Origin: Bradyrhizobium sp. WBOS07
GTDB lineage: Bacteria; Pseudomonadota; Alphaproteobacteria; Rhizobiales; Xanthobacteraceae
Direction: 5' to 3'
DNA: 64,000 nt
Assembly: GCF_024585165.1 (NCBI RefSeq)
Contig: NZ_CP029008.1
Location: 2,046,001 to 2,110,000 of the forward strand
Both the position numbers and the translations under genes were made by a program. The notes under the pieces are model-generated. The model ran no database searches. It saw nothing but the letters and a program-made list of their open reading frames with translations, and was not told the DNA's origin. Shown here piece by piece: positions 1 to 7,232 of this stretch; the first letter of the stretch is position 1; each line of letters opens with the position of its first letter.

Positions 1-1245
1 CCAGATCACCTCGCGCAGCGGAATGTCCGGCGCGACGTTGCGGATGACGAAGATGTTGAGGCCGACCGGCGGATGGATCAGCCCCATCTCCATCACGATG
101 GTCATGACCACGCCGAACCAGATGATGTCGAAGTTGGCGGCGCGGAGCGGCGGCAGGATGATCGGCGCGGTCATCAGGATGATGGAGACCGGCGGCAGGA
201 AGAAGCCGAGCACAACGACCATGACCAGGATCGCGAACAGCAGCTCCCAGCGCGGCAGGTGCATCGCGACGATGGATTCGGCGACCGACTGCGAGATGTG
301 CAGATAGCTCATCACGTAGGAATAGAGCAGCGACATGCCGATGATCATCATCAGCATGGTCGATTCCCGGATCGTCGATCTCATGATCGGAGCGAGATCG
401 CTCGGCCGCCACACGCTGTAGATCGCCGCGATCAGCGCCAGCGCAAGCAGGCCGCCGAGGCCTGCGGTTTCCGACGGGGTGGCGTAGCCGCCATAGAGCG
501 CGATCATGACGCCGGTGAGCAGCAGCACGAAGGGAATCACGCGCGGCAGCACGCTGAAACGTTCGGCCAGCGTGTATTCGTCGCGGGCGAGGATCGGAGC
601 TTCCGGGCCGCCGTTCTTGTAGATCGCTTCGGCTGCCGCATATTCCCGACGGAAACGGAACACGGCATAGAGGCCGAACAGCAAGACCAGCAGCAACCCC
701 GGCCCGATGCCGGCGAGAAACAGCCGTCCGAGCGACTTTTCGGCTGCGACCGCGAACAGGATCATGGTGATCGACGGCGGCAGCAGGATGCCCAGCGTGC
801 CGCCTGCAGCGATGATCCCGGCCGCGAAGCCGCCGGAATAGCCGCGCTTGCGCATCTCCGGAATGCCGGCCGAGCCGATCGCCGAGCAGGTCGCGGGCGA
901 GGAGCCCGCCATCGCCGCGAACAACGCGCAGGCGAACACGTTGGCGACGCCGAGACCGCCGGGCACGCGGTGCAGCCAGGCGTGCAGGGCCGAATAGAGA
1001 TCCTGGCCGGCGCGCGACTTGCCGATCGCGGCGCCCTTCAGGATGAAGAGCGGGATCGACAAAAGCGTGATCGAGGCCATTTCCTCGTAGACGTTCTGCG
1101 TCACCGTATCGAGAGAGGCCGAGGGCATGTAAATGCCCATGAACACGACCGCGACCGCGCCGAGCGCGAACGCGATCGGCATTCCCGAGAACATCACCAG
1201 CAGCGTCGCAACGCCGTAAGCCACGCCGATACCGAACACGCTCAT
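1..1245 (-). CDS. dctM: TRAP transporter large permease DctM (3' end cut by window edge)
   Basis: Large membrane subunit of a tripartite ATP-independent periplasmic (TRAP) transporter; with DctQ it moves an organic acid delivered by DctP, driven by an ion gradient. 415 codons are visible from ATG at 1245 with no stop before the edge; the family is about 425-440 residues, so little is missing. The protein is almost wholly hydrophobic helices, with the DctM-type stretches MAGSSPATCSAIGSAGIPEM and GGTLGILLPPSITMI. Its ATG overlaps the dctQ stop as ATGA, indicating translational coupling. The substrate cannot be read from the permease; C4-dicarboxylates are only the family default. Confidence 0.93.
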   Translation of the reverse strand, partial: MSVFGIGVAYGVATLLVMFSGMPIAFALGAVAVVFMGIYMPSASLDTVTQNVYEEMASITLLSIPLFILKGAAIGKSRAGQDLYSALHAWLHRVPGGLGVANVFACALFAAMAGSSPATCSAIGSAGIPEMRKRGYSGGFAAGIIAAGGTLGILLPPSITMILFAVAAEKSLGRLFLAGIGPGLLLVLLFGLYAVFRFRREYAAAEAIYKNGGPEAPILARDEYTLAERFSVLPRVIPFVLLLTGVMIALYGGYATPSETAGLGGLLALALIAAIYSVWRPSDLAPIMRSTIRESTMLMMIIGMSLLYSYVMSYLHISQSVAESIVAMHLPRWELLFAILVMVVVLGFFLPPVSIILMTAPIILPPLRAANFDIIWFGVVMTIVMEMGLIHPPVGLNIFVIRNVAPDIPLREVIW

Positions 1246-1796
1246 GAACGCTTGGCTCCGGTGAAGGGCAGCGCAAGCTGCACGAGGATCTGGATGCAGA
1301 GCAGGCTCATTCCGAGCGCCATCAGCGTGTAGGGAATGGCGAGCGGCGGCGACCACATCGAGTTCGAGACCTGGCCGTCGACATAGGCCTCATGGGCCAG
1401 CGTCCAGGACTTCCAGGTGAAGAAGGCGCAGAACAGGAACGTGGCAGCGTCGACCAGCCAGAGCCGGATCCTGTTCGCCAGCGGCGACAACAGGCCGACG
1501 AAGGCCTCGATGCCGATGTGGCCGCGATGCTGCTGTACATAGGCGGCGGTCATGAAGGTCGCGCCGACCAAGAGGAACACCGCGGCTTCGTCCTGCCAAT
1601 AATTGGCGGCCTTGTACAGCGCGCGGCTGAGCACGCTGTAGCTCAGGATCGCGCAAGCGGCGACCAGCGCGATCGCCGCGAACACCACGATGACGGTATT
1701 GAGGATGGCAAGACCGCGATCGACCGCTGCCGCAAGGCCCGTCCTTGCGACAGCGTTGGCCGTGTCGTCACGATCCGGAAGCGGACCGTGGCTCAT
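1242..1796 (-). CDS. dctQ: TRAP transporter small permease DctQ
   Basis: Small membrane subunit of the TRAP transporter, 184 residues with four hydrophobic helices, as usual for DctQ. The start at 1796 is chosen because its ATG overlaps the dctP stop as ATGA, repeating the dctQ-dctM arrangement. The open frame extends 32 codons upstream inside dctP, but those codons are arginine-rich and not membrane-like. A tryptophan pair around AANYWQDEA and the segment EAFVGLLSP fit the DctQ family. Middle gene of dctP-dctQ-dctM. Confidence 0.88.
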   Translation of the reverse strand: MSHGPLPDRDDTANAVARTGLAAAVDRGLAILNTVIVVFAAIALVAACAILSYSVLSRALYKAANYWQDEAAVFLLVGATFMTAAYVQQHRGHIGIEAFVGLLSPLANRIRLWLVDAATFLFCAFFTWKSWTLAHEAYVDGQVSNSMWSPPLAIPYTLMALGMSLLCIQILVQLALPFTGAKRS

Positions 1797-2815
1797 GCAG
1801 CGACGTCGTTGGCAAGCTTGAGCAGGTTTGCACAGGTCGCGGTCTTGGCGCTGTAGTCCTTCCACGCGGTGTCGCGCGCGATGTCGCGCCACTTGCCGAC
1901 GGTCGCGGCATCGAGCGCCGAGACCTTGGCGCCGGCCTTTTCGTAGACCTTGGCGACCTCGATGTCGTCATCCTGCGCACCCTTGCGGCCGAAGGCTTCG
2001 AGTTCGGTGCCCACCGCGAGGAGGATGTCCTGATGGTTCTTGGGCAACTTGTCGAAGATCGCCTTCGACATCATCAAAGGCTCGAGCATGAACCAATAGG
2101 AGGCGCCAGCGCCCGATGTCAGGGATTTCGCCACTTCTTCGAGGCGGAAGGAGATCAGGCTGGTCGAGGAGGTGATGCCGGCATCGCAGGCGCCCGTCTG
2201 CATCGCCGCGTAGATTTCGTTCGACGGCACCGACAGCACCGAGGCGCCGGCGGTCTGGAGCACCATGTCCATCTCGCGCGAGCCGCCGCGCACCTTCAGG
2301 CCCTTGGCGTCTTCCGGCGCGACGATCGGCTTGGAACGGCTGGCGACGCCACCAGCCTGCCAGACCCAGGTGAGCAGGATGATGCCCTTGTCGGCGAGGA
2401 AGTCCGTCAGCGCCTTGCCGACCGGCTCCTTCTTCCAGCGCAGGCCCTGGTCGTAGGTGGTCACGAGGCCCGGCATCAGGCCGATATTGGTTTCAGGGAC
2501 TTCACCGCCGGCATAGGGCATCGGGTACAGGCTGATGTCGAGCGCGCCCTTGCGCATCGCCGAGAACTGCGCGTTGGTCTTGATCAGCGAGGAGTTCGGA
2601 TAGATCTCGGCCGCGATGTCGCCATTGCTGCGCTTGGCCACTTCGGCGGCGAACATGCGGCAGAGCCGGTCGCGGAAGTCGCCCTTGTCGATGGTGCCGC
2701 CCGGGAATTGGTGCGAGATCTTCAGCGTGGTCGCGGCCTGGGCGGTGCCGGTGCCGAAGCGGAGGATGGCGGGTGCGGCGACGGCGGTCGCAATCAGATG
2801 GCGGCGCGTGAGCAT
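1793..2815 (-). CDS. dctP: TRAP transporter substrate-binding protein DctP
   Basis: Periplasmic solute receptor of the TRAP system, 340 residues. The N-terminus starts MLTRRHLIATAVAAPAIL, a twin-arginine-type signal peptide ending near AQA-ATT, so export through Tat is likely. Family features include the conserved arginine segment GLKVRGGSREMDMVLQTAGA and the stretch MQTGACDAGITSSTS that lines the ligand site. The start at 2815 gives the signal peptide; the open frame runs much further upstream but without protein-like sequence. A GGGGA element lies about 8 bases before the ATG. First gene of the coupled dctPQM operon. Confidence 0.9.
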   Translation of the reverse strand: MLTRRHLIATAVAAPAILRFGTGTAQAATTLKISHQFPGGTIDKGDFRDRLCRMFAAEVAKRSNGDIAAEIYPNSSLIKTNAQFSAMRKGALDISLYPMPYAGGEVPETNIGLMPGLVTTYDQGLRWKKEPVGKALTDFLADKGIILLTWVWQAGGVASRSKPIVAPEDAKGLKVRGGSREMDMVLQTAGASVLSVPSNEIYAAMQTGACDAGITSSTSLISFRLEEVAKSLTSGAGASYWFMLEPLMMSKAIFDKLPKNHQDILLAVGTELEAFGRKGAQDDDIEVAKVYEKAGAKVSALDAATVGKWRDIARDTAWKDYSAKTATCANLLKLANDVAA

Positions 2816-3144
2816 GGTGTGATCCCCTGGAACGCTTCTTTGAATGATTCTTGTCTGAAGGTTTCTGGCTGGCGTGATTGGCGGGTCATGTGTGACCGGT
2901 GCGTAGGCCCATCCTAGCCGGTCTTCACCCCGATATCCCCTCAACTGATAGTTCGAGATGGAACGCCGCCGCAAGTGCCGGCTGTGCTGCGCTGCACACA
3001 TCCGGTTGCTCTGAAACGATGGATCGCAGATGCGCTCGCTGAAATTTATCGGCCGCCGCGTAACAACGCAGGCCTTCCATCCGTCGAGCTTGAATAGCGG
3101 CGTATGTGTCGCTGACAAACATGACCTCGAAGGGAAGATGATCC
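2816..3144. other. Intergenic region between dctP and the MXKDX-repeat gene
   Basis: Divergent spacer that must hold the promoters of dctPQM (leftward) and of the secreted repeat protein (rightward). A GAAGGGAAGATG stretch just before 3145 supplies the ribosome-binding site of the rightward gene. I see no convincing gene, RNA or repeat here. Confidence 0.5.
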
Positions 3145-3390
3145 ATGACCATTCGCACCCGCATCGCGCTCGGCGTCTCGGCTGCCGCTCTCTCGCTCGG
3201 CCTTGCGCTGTCGCCGGCCGCTTTTGCCCAGGACAAGATGGGCAAGGATGACGGCATGATGAAGAAGGACACGATGTCCAAGGACGGCATGATGAAAAAG
3301 GACACCATGTCCAAGGACGACGGCATGAAGAAGGATCACATGTCGAAGGACGGCATGAAGAAAGACGACGGGATGATGAAGAAGAACTGA
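3145..3390 (+). CDS. Secreted pentapeptide MXKDX repeat protein
   Basis: 81 residues. Residues 1-28 are a Sec signal peptide (hydrophobic core, cleavage near AFA-QDK). Everything after it is a Met/Lys/Asp-rich repeat built on MxKDx units (for example GMMKKDTMSKDGMMKKDTMS), which is the hallmark of the pentapeptide MXKDX repeat family. The mature part is highly charged and surely unstructured, and has no cysteine. The repeat is also visible at DNA level as near-tandem GATGAAGAAGGAC-like blocks, so copy number may vary by slippage. Function is unknown; metal binding through Met/Asp is only a guess. A perfect terminator follows. Confidence 0.85.
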   Translation: MTIRTRIALGVSAAALSLGLALSPAAFAQDKMGKDDGMMKKDTMSKDGMMKKDTMSKDDGMKKDHMSKDGMKKDDGMMKKN

Positions 3391-3444
3391 TCTTCGCCCG
3401 TTCGCAATCGAGGCGTTTGGCACAAGCAAACGCGCGCTCGAACG

Positions 3445-3482
3445 TTTGGGGCGGTCGGCTGGACCGCCCCAAATCATGTTTT
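3445..3482 (+). terminator. Rho-independent terminator of the MXKDX gene
   Basis: A perfect 12-bp stem, TTTGGGGCGGTC at 3445-3456 against 3462-3473, with a 5-base loop, followed by a T-containing stretch (TCATGTTTTGCTT). It lies 55 bases after the stop of the plus-strand gene. Confidence 0.85.
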
Positions 3483-3492
3483 GCTTCAATTT

Positions 3493-3520
3493 GAATTGAA
3501 CGCGACCTGCAAAGGTCGCG
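3493..3520 (-). terminator. Probable terminator of the DUF6481 gene
   Basis: An 8-bp perfect hairpin CGCGACCT-GCAA-AGGTCGCG at 3501-3520. Read on the minus strand it is followed by TTCAATTCAAATTG, moderately T-rich, and it lies 36 bases past the stop of the minus-strand gene. Together with the plus-strand terminator it separates two convergent genes. Confidence 0.65.
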
Positions 3521-3555
3521 CGTCAAATGACTCGCGCTTGGTTGCTTGCGCTAAA

Positions 3556-3903
3556 TTACTTGCGCTTGGCCTTGCGGGCGGCGTAACGCGCGTCGCGCTT
3601 GGCCTTCTGCTCGGCTTCGAGAGCCGCGGCCTTTTCTTCAGCTTCCTGGGCCTCGCGCGCGAGCCGCGCAGCTTCGGCGGCCTTGGCCTCTTCCTCCAGA
3701 CGCTTCTTCTCGGCCTTTTCGGCCTCGCGCGCAGCCTTCGCCTCGGCGCGCTTGGCCGCGAGTGCTTCACGCTCGGCACGCTTCGCCGCCACCGCGGGAT
3801 CATCAGGCCCCGGTTGGGATTTGAATTTGTTCAAAAGATTTTTGCGGGCTTCCTGCGCCGCCTTTTGCCGGTCTGTGAAGCCGGGTTCCCTGAATCCACT
3901 CAT
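3556..3903 (-). CDS. DUF6481 family Ala/Lys/Glu-rich coiled-coil protein
   Basis: 115 residues. The N-terminal 35 residues (MSGFREPGFTDRQKAAQEAR and the following LLNKFKSQ) form the conserved part of a small family I recognise as DUF6481. From about residue 36 to the end it is an uninterrupted charged helix of Ala, Lys, Glu and Arg (KRAEREALAAKRAEAKAARE), predicted coiled coil, ending in a basic tail. No signal peptide or membrane segment. Function is unknown; the basic helix could bind nucleic acid or ribosomes. Single gene, convergent with the MXKDX gene. Confidence 0.82.
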   Translation of the reverse strand: MSGFREPGFTDRQKAAQEARKNLLNKFKSQPGPDDPAVAAKRAEREALAAKRAEAKAAREAEKAEKKRLEEEAKAAEAARLAREAQEAEEKAAALEAEQKAKRDARYAARKAKRK

Positions 3904-4165
3904 CGACGAGCCTTGTCTTCCTCGCTTTCGATCCTACATCACTGCCTGTTGGTACGTCGGCTGGGCATAGCAGGCGCCGCGCGACACAGAAGCGTGTACA
4001 TCGCTGCGCGTCGCGAAGCCACCCATAATCGCAGCCGATCAGGTCGACGAAAATCGCCATCCCCCGACGATCCCTCGTAGCCCCGAAAAACTGCCGAATT
4101 GTGATGTTCCTCATAAGGGATCACGAGGGCGACGCCTAGCGTCCGCCGCGATACGGAGCACGGGT

Positions 4166-4393
4166 ATGCCGATCTCGAGATTAACCCCGAAGACGCTCTC
4201 AATTGCGTTCGTCGTGGCAGCCTTGGCCGCTGCCGCGCTGCTGCTCGCGCGGCCGCAGCCCATCGAGAGCGCCGTTCTGGGCACCGACTGGGAATGCACG
4301 CAGACCGCCTTCGTGCTCACGACTTGTGCACCGCGGGTGATCCCGGCGGTCGAAACCTTGCGCAAGGAGGCGGCCAGCGCGACCCGGGGCTGA
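4166..4393 (+). CDS. Small hypothetical membrane or secreted protein
   Basis: 75 residues. Basic N-terminus (MPISRLTPK), then a hydrophobic segment at about residues 10-29 (LSIAFVVAALAAAALLLARP), then a short hydrophilic tail with two cysteines (ECTQ and TTCAP) that could form a periplasmic disulfide. It looks like an inner-membrane-anchored small protein or an uncleaved signal anchor. No family recognised. It stands between divergent DUF6481 and the next small membrane gene on the same strand. Confidence 0.6.
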   Translation: MPISRLTPKTLSIAFVVAALAAAALLLARPQPIESAVLGTDWECTQTAFVLTTCAPRVIPAVETLRKEAASATRG

Positions 4394-4480
4394 GCCTCTG
4401 GAGCCGCGCGAGCGGCCCACCACGATGTGACGGGACGTCGCAGAGGTGATAAGCCGGCCTGCCTACGCGACCAGGTAGCC

Positions 4481-4711
4481 ATGTCCACCTCCAAGTCCAC
4501 CTCGAAGCCCGATCCGGGCGAGAAGCCGAAATCCAGACCGAAGCCGCCATCGGGCGACAACCGCCGCGGCGCGATCGCCGGCCTGGTCATTGCGATCGCG
4601 ATCCTCGCGATCGGCTGGTGGCTCGCCCGGGACCTCACCGCGGCCAGCAAGATGCAGGACTGCCTGATGTCCGGGCGGAGCAATTGCAACGTGATCGAGC
4701 CGGCCCGCTAG
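4481..4711 (+). CDS. Small single-pass membrane protein, hypothetical
   Basis: 76 residues from ATG at 4481. The first 33 residues are rich in Ser, Lys and Pro (STSKSTSKPDPGEKPKSRPK) and probably disordered in the cytoplasm. One transmembrane helix follows at about 34-53 (AIAGLVIAIAILAIGWWLA), then a short tail with two cysteines (QDCLMSGRSNCN). An upstream in-frame ATG at 4427 would add 18 residues, but the downstream start gives the more protein-like N-terminus. The two-cysteine tail resembles the preceding gene, so the two may be related in role. No family recognised. Confidence 0.6.
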   Translation: MSTSKSTSKPDPGEKPKSRPKPPSGDNRRGAIAGLVIAIAILAIGWWLARDLTAASKMQDCLMSGRSNCNVIEPAR

Positions 4712-4911
4712 AAGCTTGCCAGCGGGGCTGTTCGCAAGCCCGTCGGGGCCGAAAAATTGCCGCCATCTTAATGATTTGTAACGGGACTTCGCCGACCAAA
4801 GCAGGTCAGCTATATCAGCCGGCCTCAAGCCCGGCGCGCTCCGAATCGTCGATCGCGCCAGGCACCACGGCAATTGCGAGAGCAATCGAAAGAGCAGGGG
4901 GTCAAGCACGC

Positions 4912-5685
4912 ATGAGTGCGTCCAGCCGCATGAAGATCATTATTCCCTTGGTTTCGGCCATGTCGTTGCTCGCGCTGCCGGCGCAGGCCCAGGACGTCAG
5001 GCCATCGAGGGACGCCGGCCAGCCTCCGGCCGGCCCCGCCGCCGGGGCGCCGCCTCCGAACAAGTCGGACGCGCGCAAGGGCCCGCCGCAGCAGGCGGCG
5101 CGGCCCGCGCCGCAGTCCGGCGGTCAGCCCCATGCGATCCCGGGACCGCGCGCGGCCGGCGGCCCGCCGCCGGGACGCCATGTCGACCGCGGGCCGGCTC
5201 CGGCGCGTGACTGGGGCGGACATGCGTATCGCGGCCACCGCGCCTGGGAGGGGGGACGCTGGCGCCACGAGGTTCACAACGGCCGCTCCGGCTGGTGGTG
5301 GGACGTTGGCGGCGTCCGGTATTATTATCCGCAGCGCATGGCCGGTCCGCCCGCCTACATTTCCGAGGAGTACTACGATGACGTGCCGGTAGCCTATGCT
5401 CCGCCGCCGCCTCCGGTCGCCTATGCCCCGCCACCGCCGCCTCCGCCGCCGGCTGATCCCGGCGCCAGCGCGCTTGGCGGCGCCATCGTCGGCGGCTTGC
5501 TGGGCGGGCTGATCTCGGGCAACGCAACGGGCGCTGCTGCCGGCGCGGTCCTCGGCGGCGCAACCGGCGCCATTACCGGCGCGGCCGCTGCTTCCCAGCC
5601 CGGCTATTACTGGGCACAGGGCAATTGCTACTACCGCTATCCGAGCGGTCAATATGTTCAGGCCGATCCCCGCGCCTGCTATTGA
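4912..5685 (+). CDS. Secreted proline-rich protein with glycine-zipper segment
   Basis: 257 residues. Signal peptide at about 7-27 (IIIPLVSAMSLLALPAQAQ), then a Pro/Gly/Arg-rich low-complexity region, then an aromatic segment (WEGGRWRHEVHNGRSGWWWD) reminiscent of RcnB-like or YXWGXW-type periplasmic proteins. After a polyproline stretch (near 165-180) comes a glycine zipper (GGAIVGGLLGGLISGNATGA and onward), which can insert in a membrane, and a C-terminal Tyr/Cys motif (YYWAQGNCYYRYPSGQY). Probably envelope-located; exact role unknown. The start at 4912 gives a proper signal peptide. A strong terminator follows. Confidence 0.8.
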   Translation: MSASSRMKIIIPLVSAMSLLALPAQAQDVRPSRDAGQPPAGPAAGAPPPNKSDARKGPPQQAARPAPQSGGQPHAIPGPRAAGGPPPGRHVDRGPAPARDWGGHAYRGHRAWEGGRWRHEVHNGRSGWWWDVGGVRYYYPQRMAGPPAYISEEYYDDVPVAYAPPPPPVAYAPPPPPPPPADPGASALGGAIVGGLLGGLISGNATGAAAGAVLGGATGAITGAAAASQPGYYWAQGNCYYRYPSGQYVQADPRACY

Positions 5686-5711
5686 GCTGTCCTAACCGGA
5701 TCGAGGCAAAG

Positions 5712-5736
5712 AGGCGGGCCCACGGCCCGCCTTTTT
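5712..5736 (+). terminator. Rho-independent terminator of the glycine-zipper gene
   Basis: A 9-bp perfect stem AGGCGGGCC / GGCCCGCCT with a 3-base loop (CAC), immediately followed by a run of five T. It lies 27 bases after the stop at 5685. Confidence 0.9.
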
Positions 5737-5837
5737 CGTGCGCGCTCCGGCAATTGCATCCAATAGGCGCTGGCGCTCGTTGCCGCCTCACGCAAGTCTC
5801 GAAGAAAATTGTCGGGATGATTCGCGGGGACGGGGAC

Positions 5838-5930
5838 ATGCTGGATGCAATCCAGATCAGCTTGGCGCTTTGGGCCATGATCGTTTGCGGCGGGATCAAG
5901 CTTGGGCAGGCGCTGGACTGCCTGTTCTAG
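5838..5930 (+). CDS. Possible 30-residue single-helix membrane peptide
   Basis: ATG at 5838 to TAG at 5930. The product begins MLDAIQISLALWAMIV and is essentially one hydrophobic helix with two cysteines. A GGGGA-type ribosome-binding site lies about 3-7 bases upstream (GCGGGGACGGGGAC). Such tiny proteins are easily missed, but chance cannot be excluded at this length. Neighbours: the glycine-zipper gene upstream and a convergent small membrane protein downstream. Confidence 0.3.
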   Translation: MLDAIQISLALWAMIVCGGIKLGQALDCLF

Positions 5931-5951
5931 CAAGGGGCCGCTCGCGTTGCG

Positions 5952-6113
5952 TCAAGCGACGAGCCAGTTGAAGAACGCCATCGCGCCCCAGACCAAGCCG
6001 GCGATCCAGGCCAGCATCACGATGCCGATGGTCCCAAGATAGGCGATGCCAAGCAGGTCGCCCGTTTGTCGCCGCGTCCGGACGTTGGCTGGGGCTGCTG
6101 GGTCTTGTGTCAT
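5952..6113 (-). CDS. Small membrane protein (53 residues), hypothetical
   Basis: ATG at 6113, TGA at 5952-5954. The N-terminal 18 residues are hydrophilic (MTQDPAAPANVRTRRQTG), followed by one or two hydrophobic segments at about 20-52 with several tryptophans (MLAWIAGLVWGAMAFFNWL). The clear cytoplasmic-tail plus membrane layout and the clean start and stop make it credible as a real small inner-membrane protein. No family recognised. Confidence 0.5.
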   Translation of the reverse strand: MTQDPAAPANVRTRRQTGDLLGIAYLGTIGIVMLAWIAGLVWGAMAFFNWLVA

Positions 6114-6304
6114 GACGGAAAACACCATCGATGCCTTCGCGCTCCTGGAAGCGTCGAGACATAACTAGCCGAGACGCCGGGCCAAGACTGTGATGCCGTT
6201 CACAAATCGTCTGAATGAATCCCGGCCTCATGGCTGCGCAATCAGCGCTTGCAATGGCGCCGCGCGGACCGGCGTCACCCCGCAATCATACGGACGAAAT
6301 TGCC

Positions 6305-6490
6305 ATGCGCTGGTCCAGATGGCGAGCTAGGGTCCGCCGCATGTGTACCAAGTACGATCCACAGCGTGAGGCCGAGGCCGCAATGAAGCGGGCCGCGGCA
6401 TCGGAAGGCGCCGACCGGCAACGCCTGATCCAACTCGCTTTGGCCTGGCATGAACTCGCGCGCGAGCGGCGCGACGAGCGGGCGGACTGA
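6305..6490 (+). CDS. Small hydrophilic helical hypothetical protein
   Basis: 61 residues from ATG at 6305 (MRWSRWRARVRRMCTKYDPQ), with a very basic N-terminus and a charged helical C-terminal half containing AEAAMKRAAASEGADRQRLI. An alternative start is ATG 6341. No membrane segment, no signal peptide. The regular pattern of Ala/Glu/Arg suggests a folded helical hairpin. No function assigned. Confidence 0.5.
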   Translation: MRWSRWRARVRRMCTKYDPQREAEAAMKRAAASEGADRQRLIQLALAWHELARERRDERAD

Positions 6491-6859
6491 AGACATTTCC
6501 GTCGAAATTGGCAGGGCTGGACGAGGCCGGTCGGCGCTCGATCTGCATGAGAAAGCCCCGTGCTCGGGGGGACAAGCACGGGGCCCTTCAAAGCCGATCG
6601 GGGCTGGCAGATCGGCACCACTTGATTTCCTGCTGTCAACGCCCCGGCCGCGGTCTCGTTCCGCGCGCCACTTCAGATTTATTTGCTGTGCGCGGAGAGC
6701 GGCGCCGATTGCTGCTGTCGAATGCGGATCGACGCATGCCGGTGACGTTCAATGCGTGAACGAGCTGATCGGGTGAAACGCGGCATTAAGAAATGCGCCG
6801 CGCTGATTTCTCCGGTTGCGATTCGTGCTGCGGGAACGAAGCGGAGTCGGACCGTGAAC
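6491..6859. other. Gene-free interval with paired hairpins
   Basis: No convincing coding region on either strand. The left part holds two hairpins (6555-6584 and 6594-6615), listed separately. The right part (about 6640-6859) is featureless to my reading, with no tRNA or rRNA signature. Confidence 0.45.
6555..6615. ncRNA. Candidate small RNA or orphan terminator: two adjacent hairpins
   Basis: A perfect 10-bp stem GCCCCGTGCT (6555-6564) / AGCACGGGGC (6575-6584) and next to it a 6-bp stem CCGATC (6594-6599) / GATCGG (6610-6615). Read on the minus strand the strong hairpin comes last and is followed by TTTCTC, like an intrinsic terminator, yet no minus-strand gene ends here because the DUF2171 gene has its own terminator at 6860-6884. 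That makes a short minus-strand transcript starting between about 6616 and 6850 plausible. No known RNA family recognised. Confidence 0.3.
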
Positions 6860-6884
6860 AAACAAAAAGCCCCCGAAGGGGCTT
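6860..6884 (-). terminator. Rho-independent terminator of the DUF2171 gene
   Basis: On the minus strand AAGCCCC-TTCG-GGGGCTT followed by TTTGTTTGTT; stem arms at 6867-6873 and 6878-6884 with a UUCG-type loop. It begins 6 bases past the stop codon. Confidence 0.9.
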
Positions 6885-6889
6885 GAGGT

Positions 6890-7117
6890 TCAGGCGGCTT
6901 CCGATTTCGGGACCGCGTCGGCATTCACTGAAAGCTTGACGACATCGCCCTCGACGGCACCGACATATTTGGTGTCGATGTAATGGTGATGGTCCTTGTG
7001 ACCTTCCGGGCTGTCCTTTCGCGTCAGCTTGATCCGGTTGCCTTCGACGCGGTCGACGGTGCCGACATGGGCGCCGTCCTTGCCGATGATCTTCATGTGC
7101 TCTCTGATGTCAGCCAT
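6890..7117 (-). CDS. DUF2171 domain protein
   Basis: 75 residues. The whole protein is one DUF2171 domain: IREHMKIIGKDGAHVGTVD, then VEGNRIKLTRKD, then the His-rich HKDHHHYIDTKYV, and a final VVKLSVNADA strand. The domain is a small beta-rich fold related to PRC-barrel-like modules; its role is not known. A good ribosome-binding site (AAGGAGGA) sits about 5 bases before ATG at 7117, and a clean terminator follows, so it is a monocistronic unit. Confidence 0.88.
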   Translation of the reverse strand: MADIREHMKIIGKDGAHVGTVDRVEGNRIKLTRKDSPEGHKDHHHYIDTKYVGAVEGDVVKLSVNADAVPKSEAA

Positions 7118-7232
7118 GTGGTCCTCCTTGCTGAGGTCTCAACGGCGAACATCGACGTTCGTTGCACCGGCGCGCGTTGGACCCAATGCGGTTTCCGCAC
7201 GTTGAGATCCGATTGGATCCGCCAAGAGGCGC

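Noticed and set aside
73-1332. A 419-codon plus-strand open frame at the left edge
   Set aside because: His/Asp/Arg-rich shadow of dctM, whose minus-strand translation is a clear TRAP permease.
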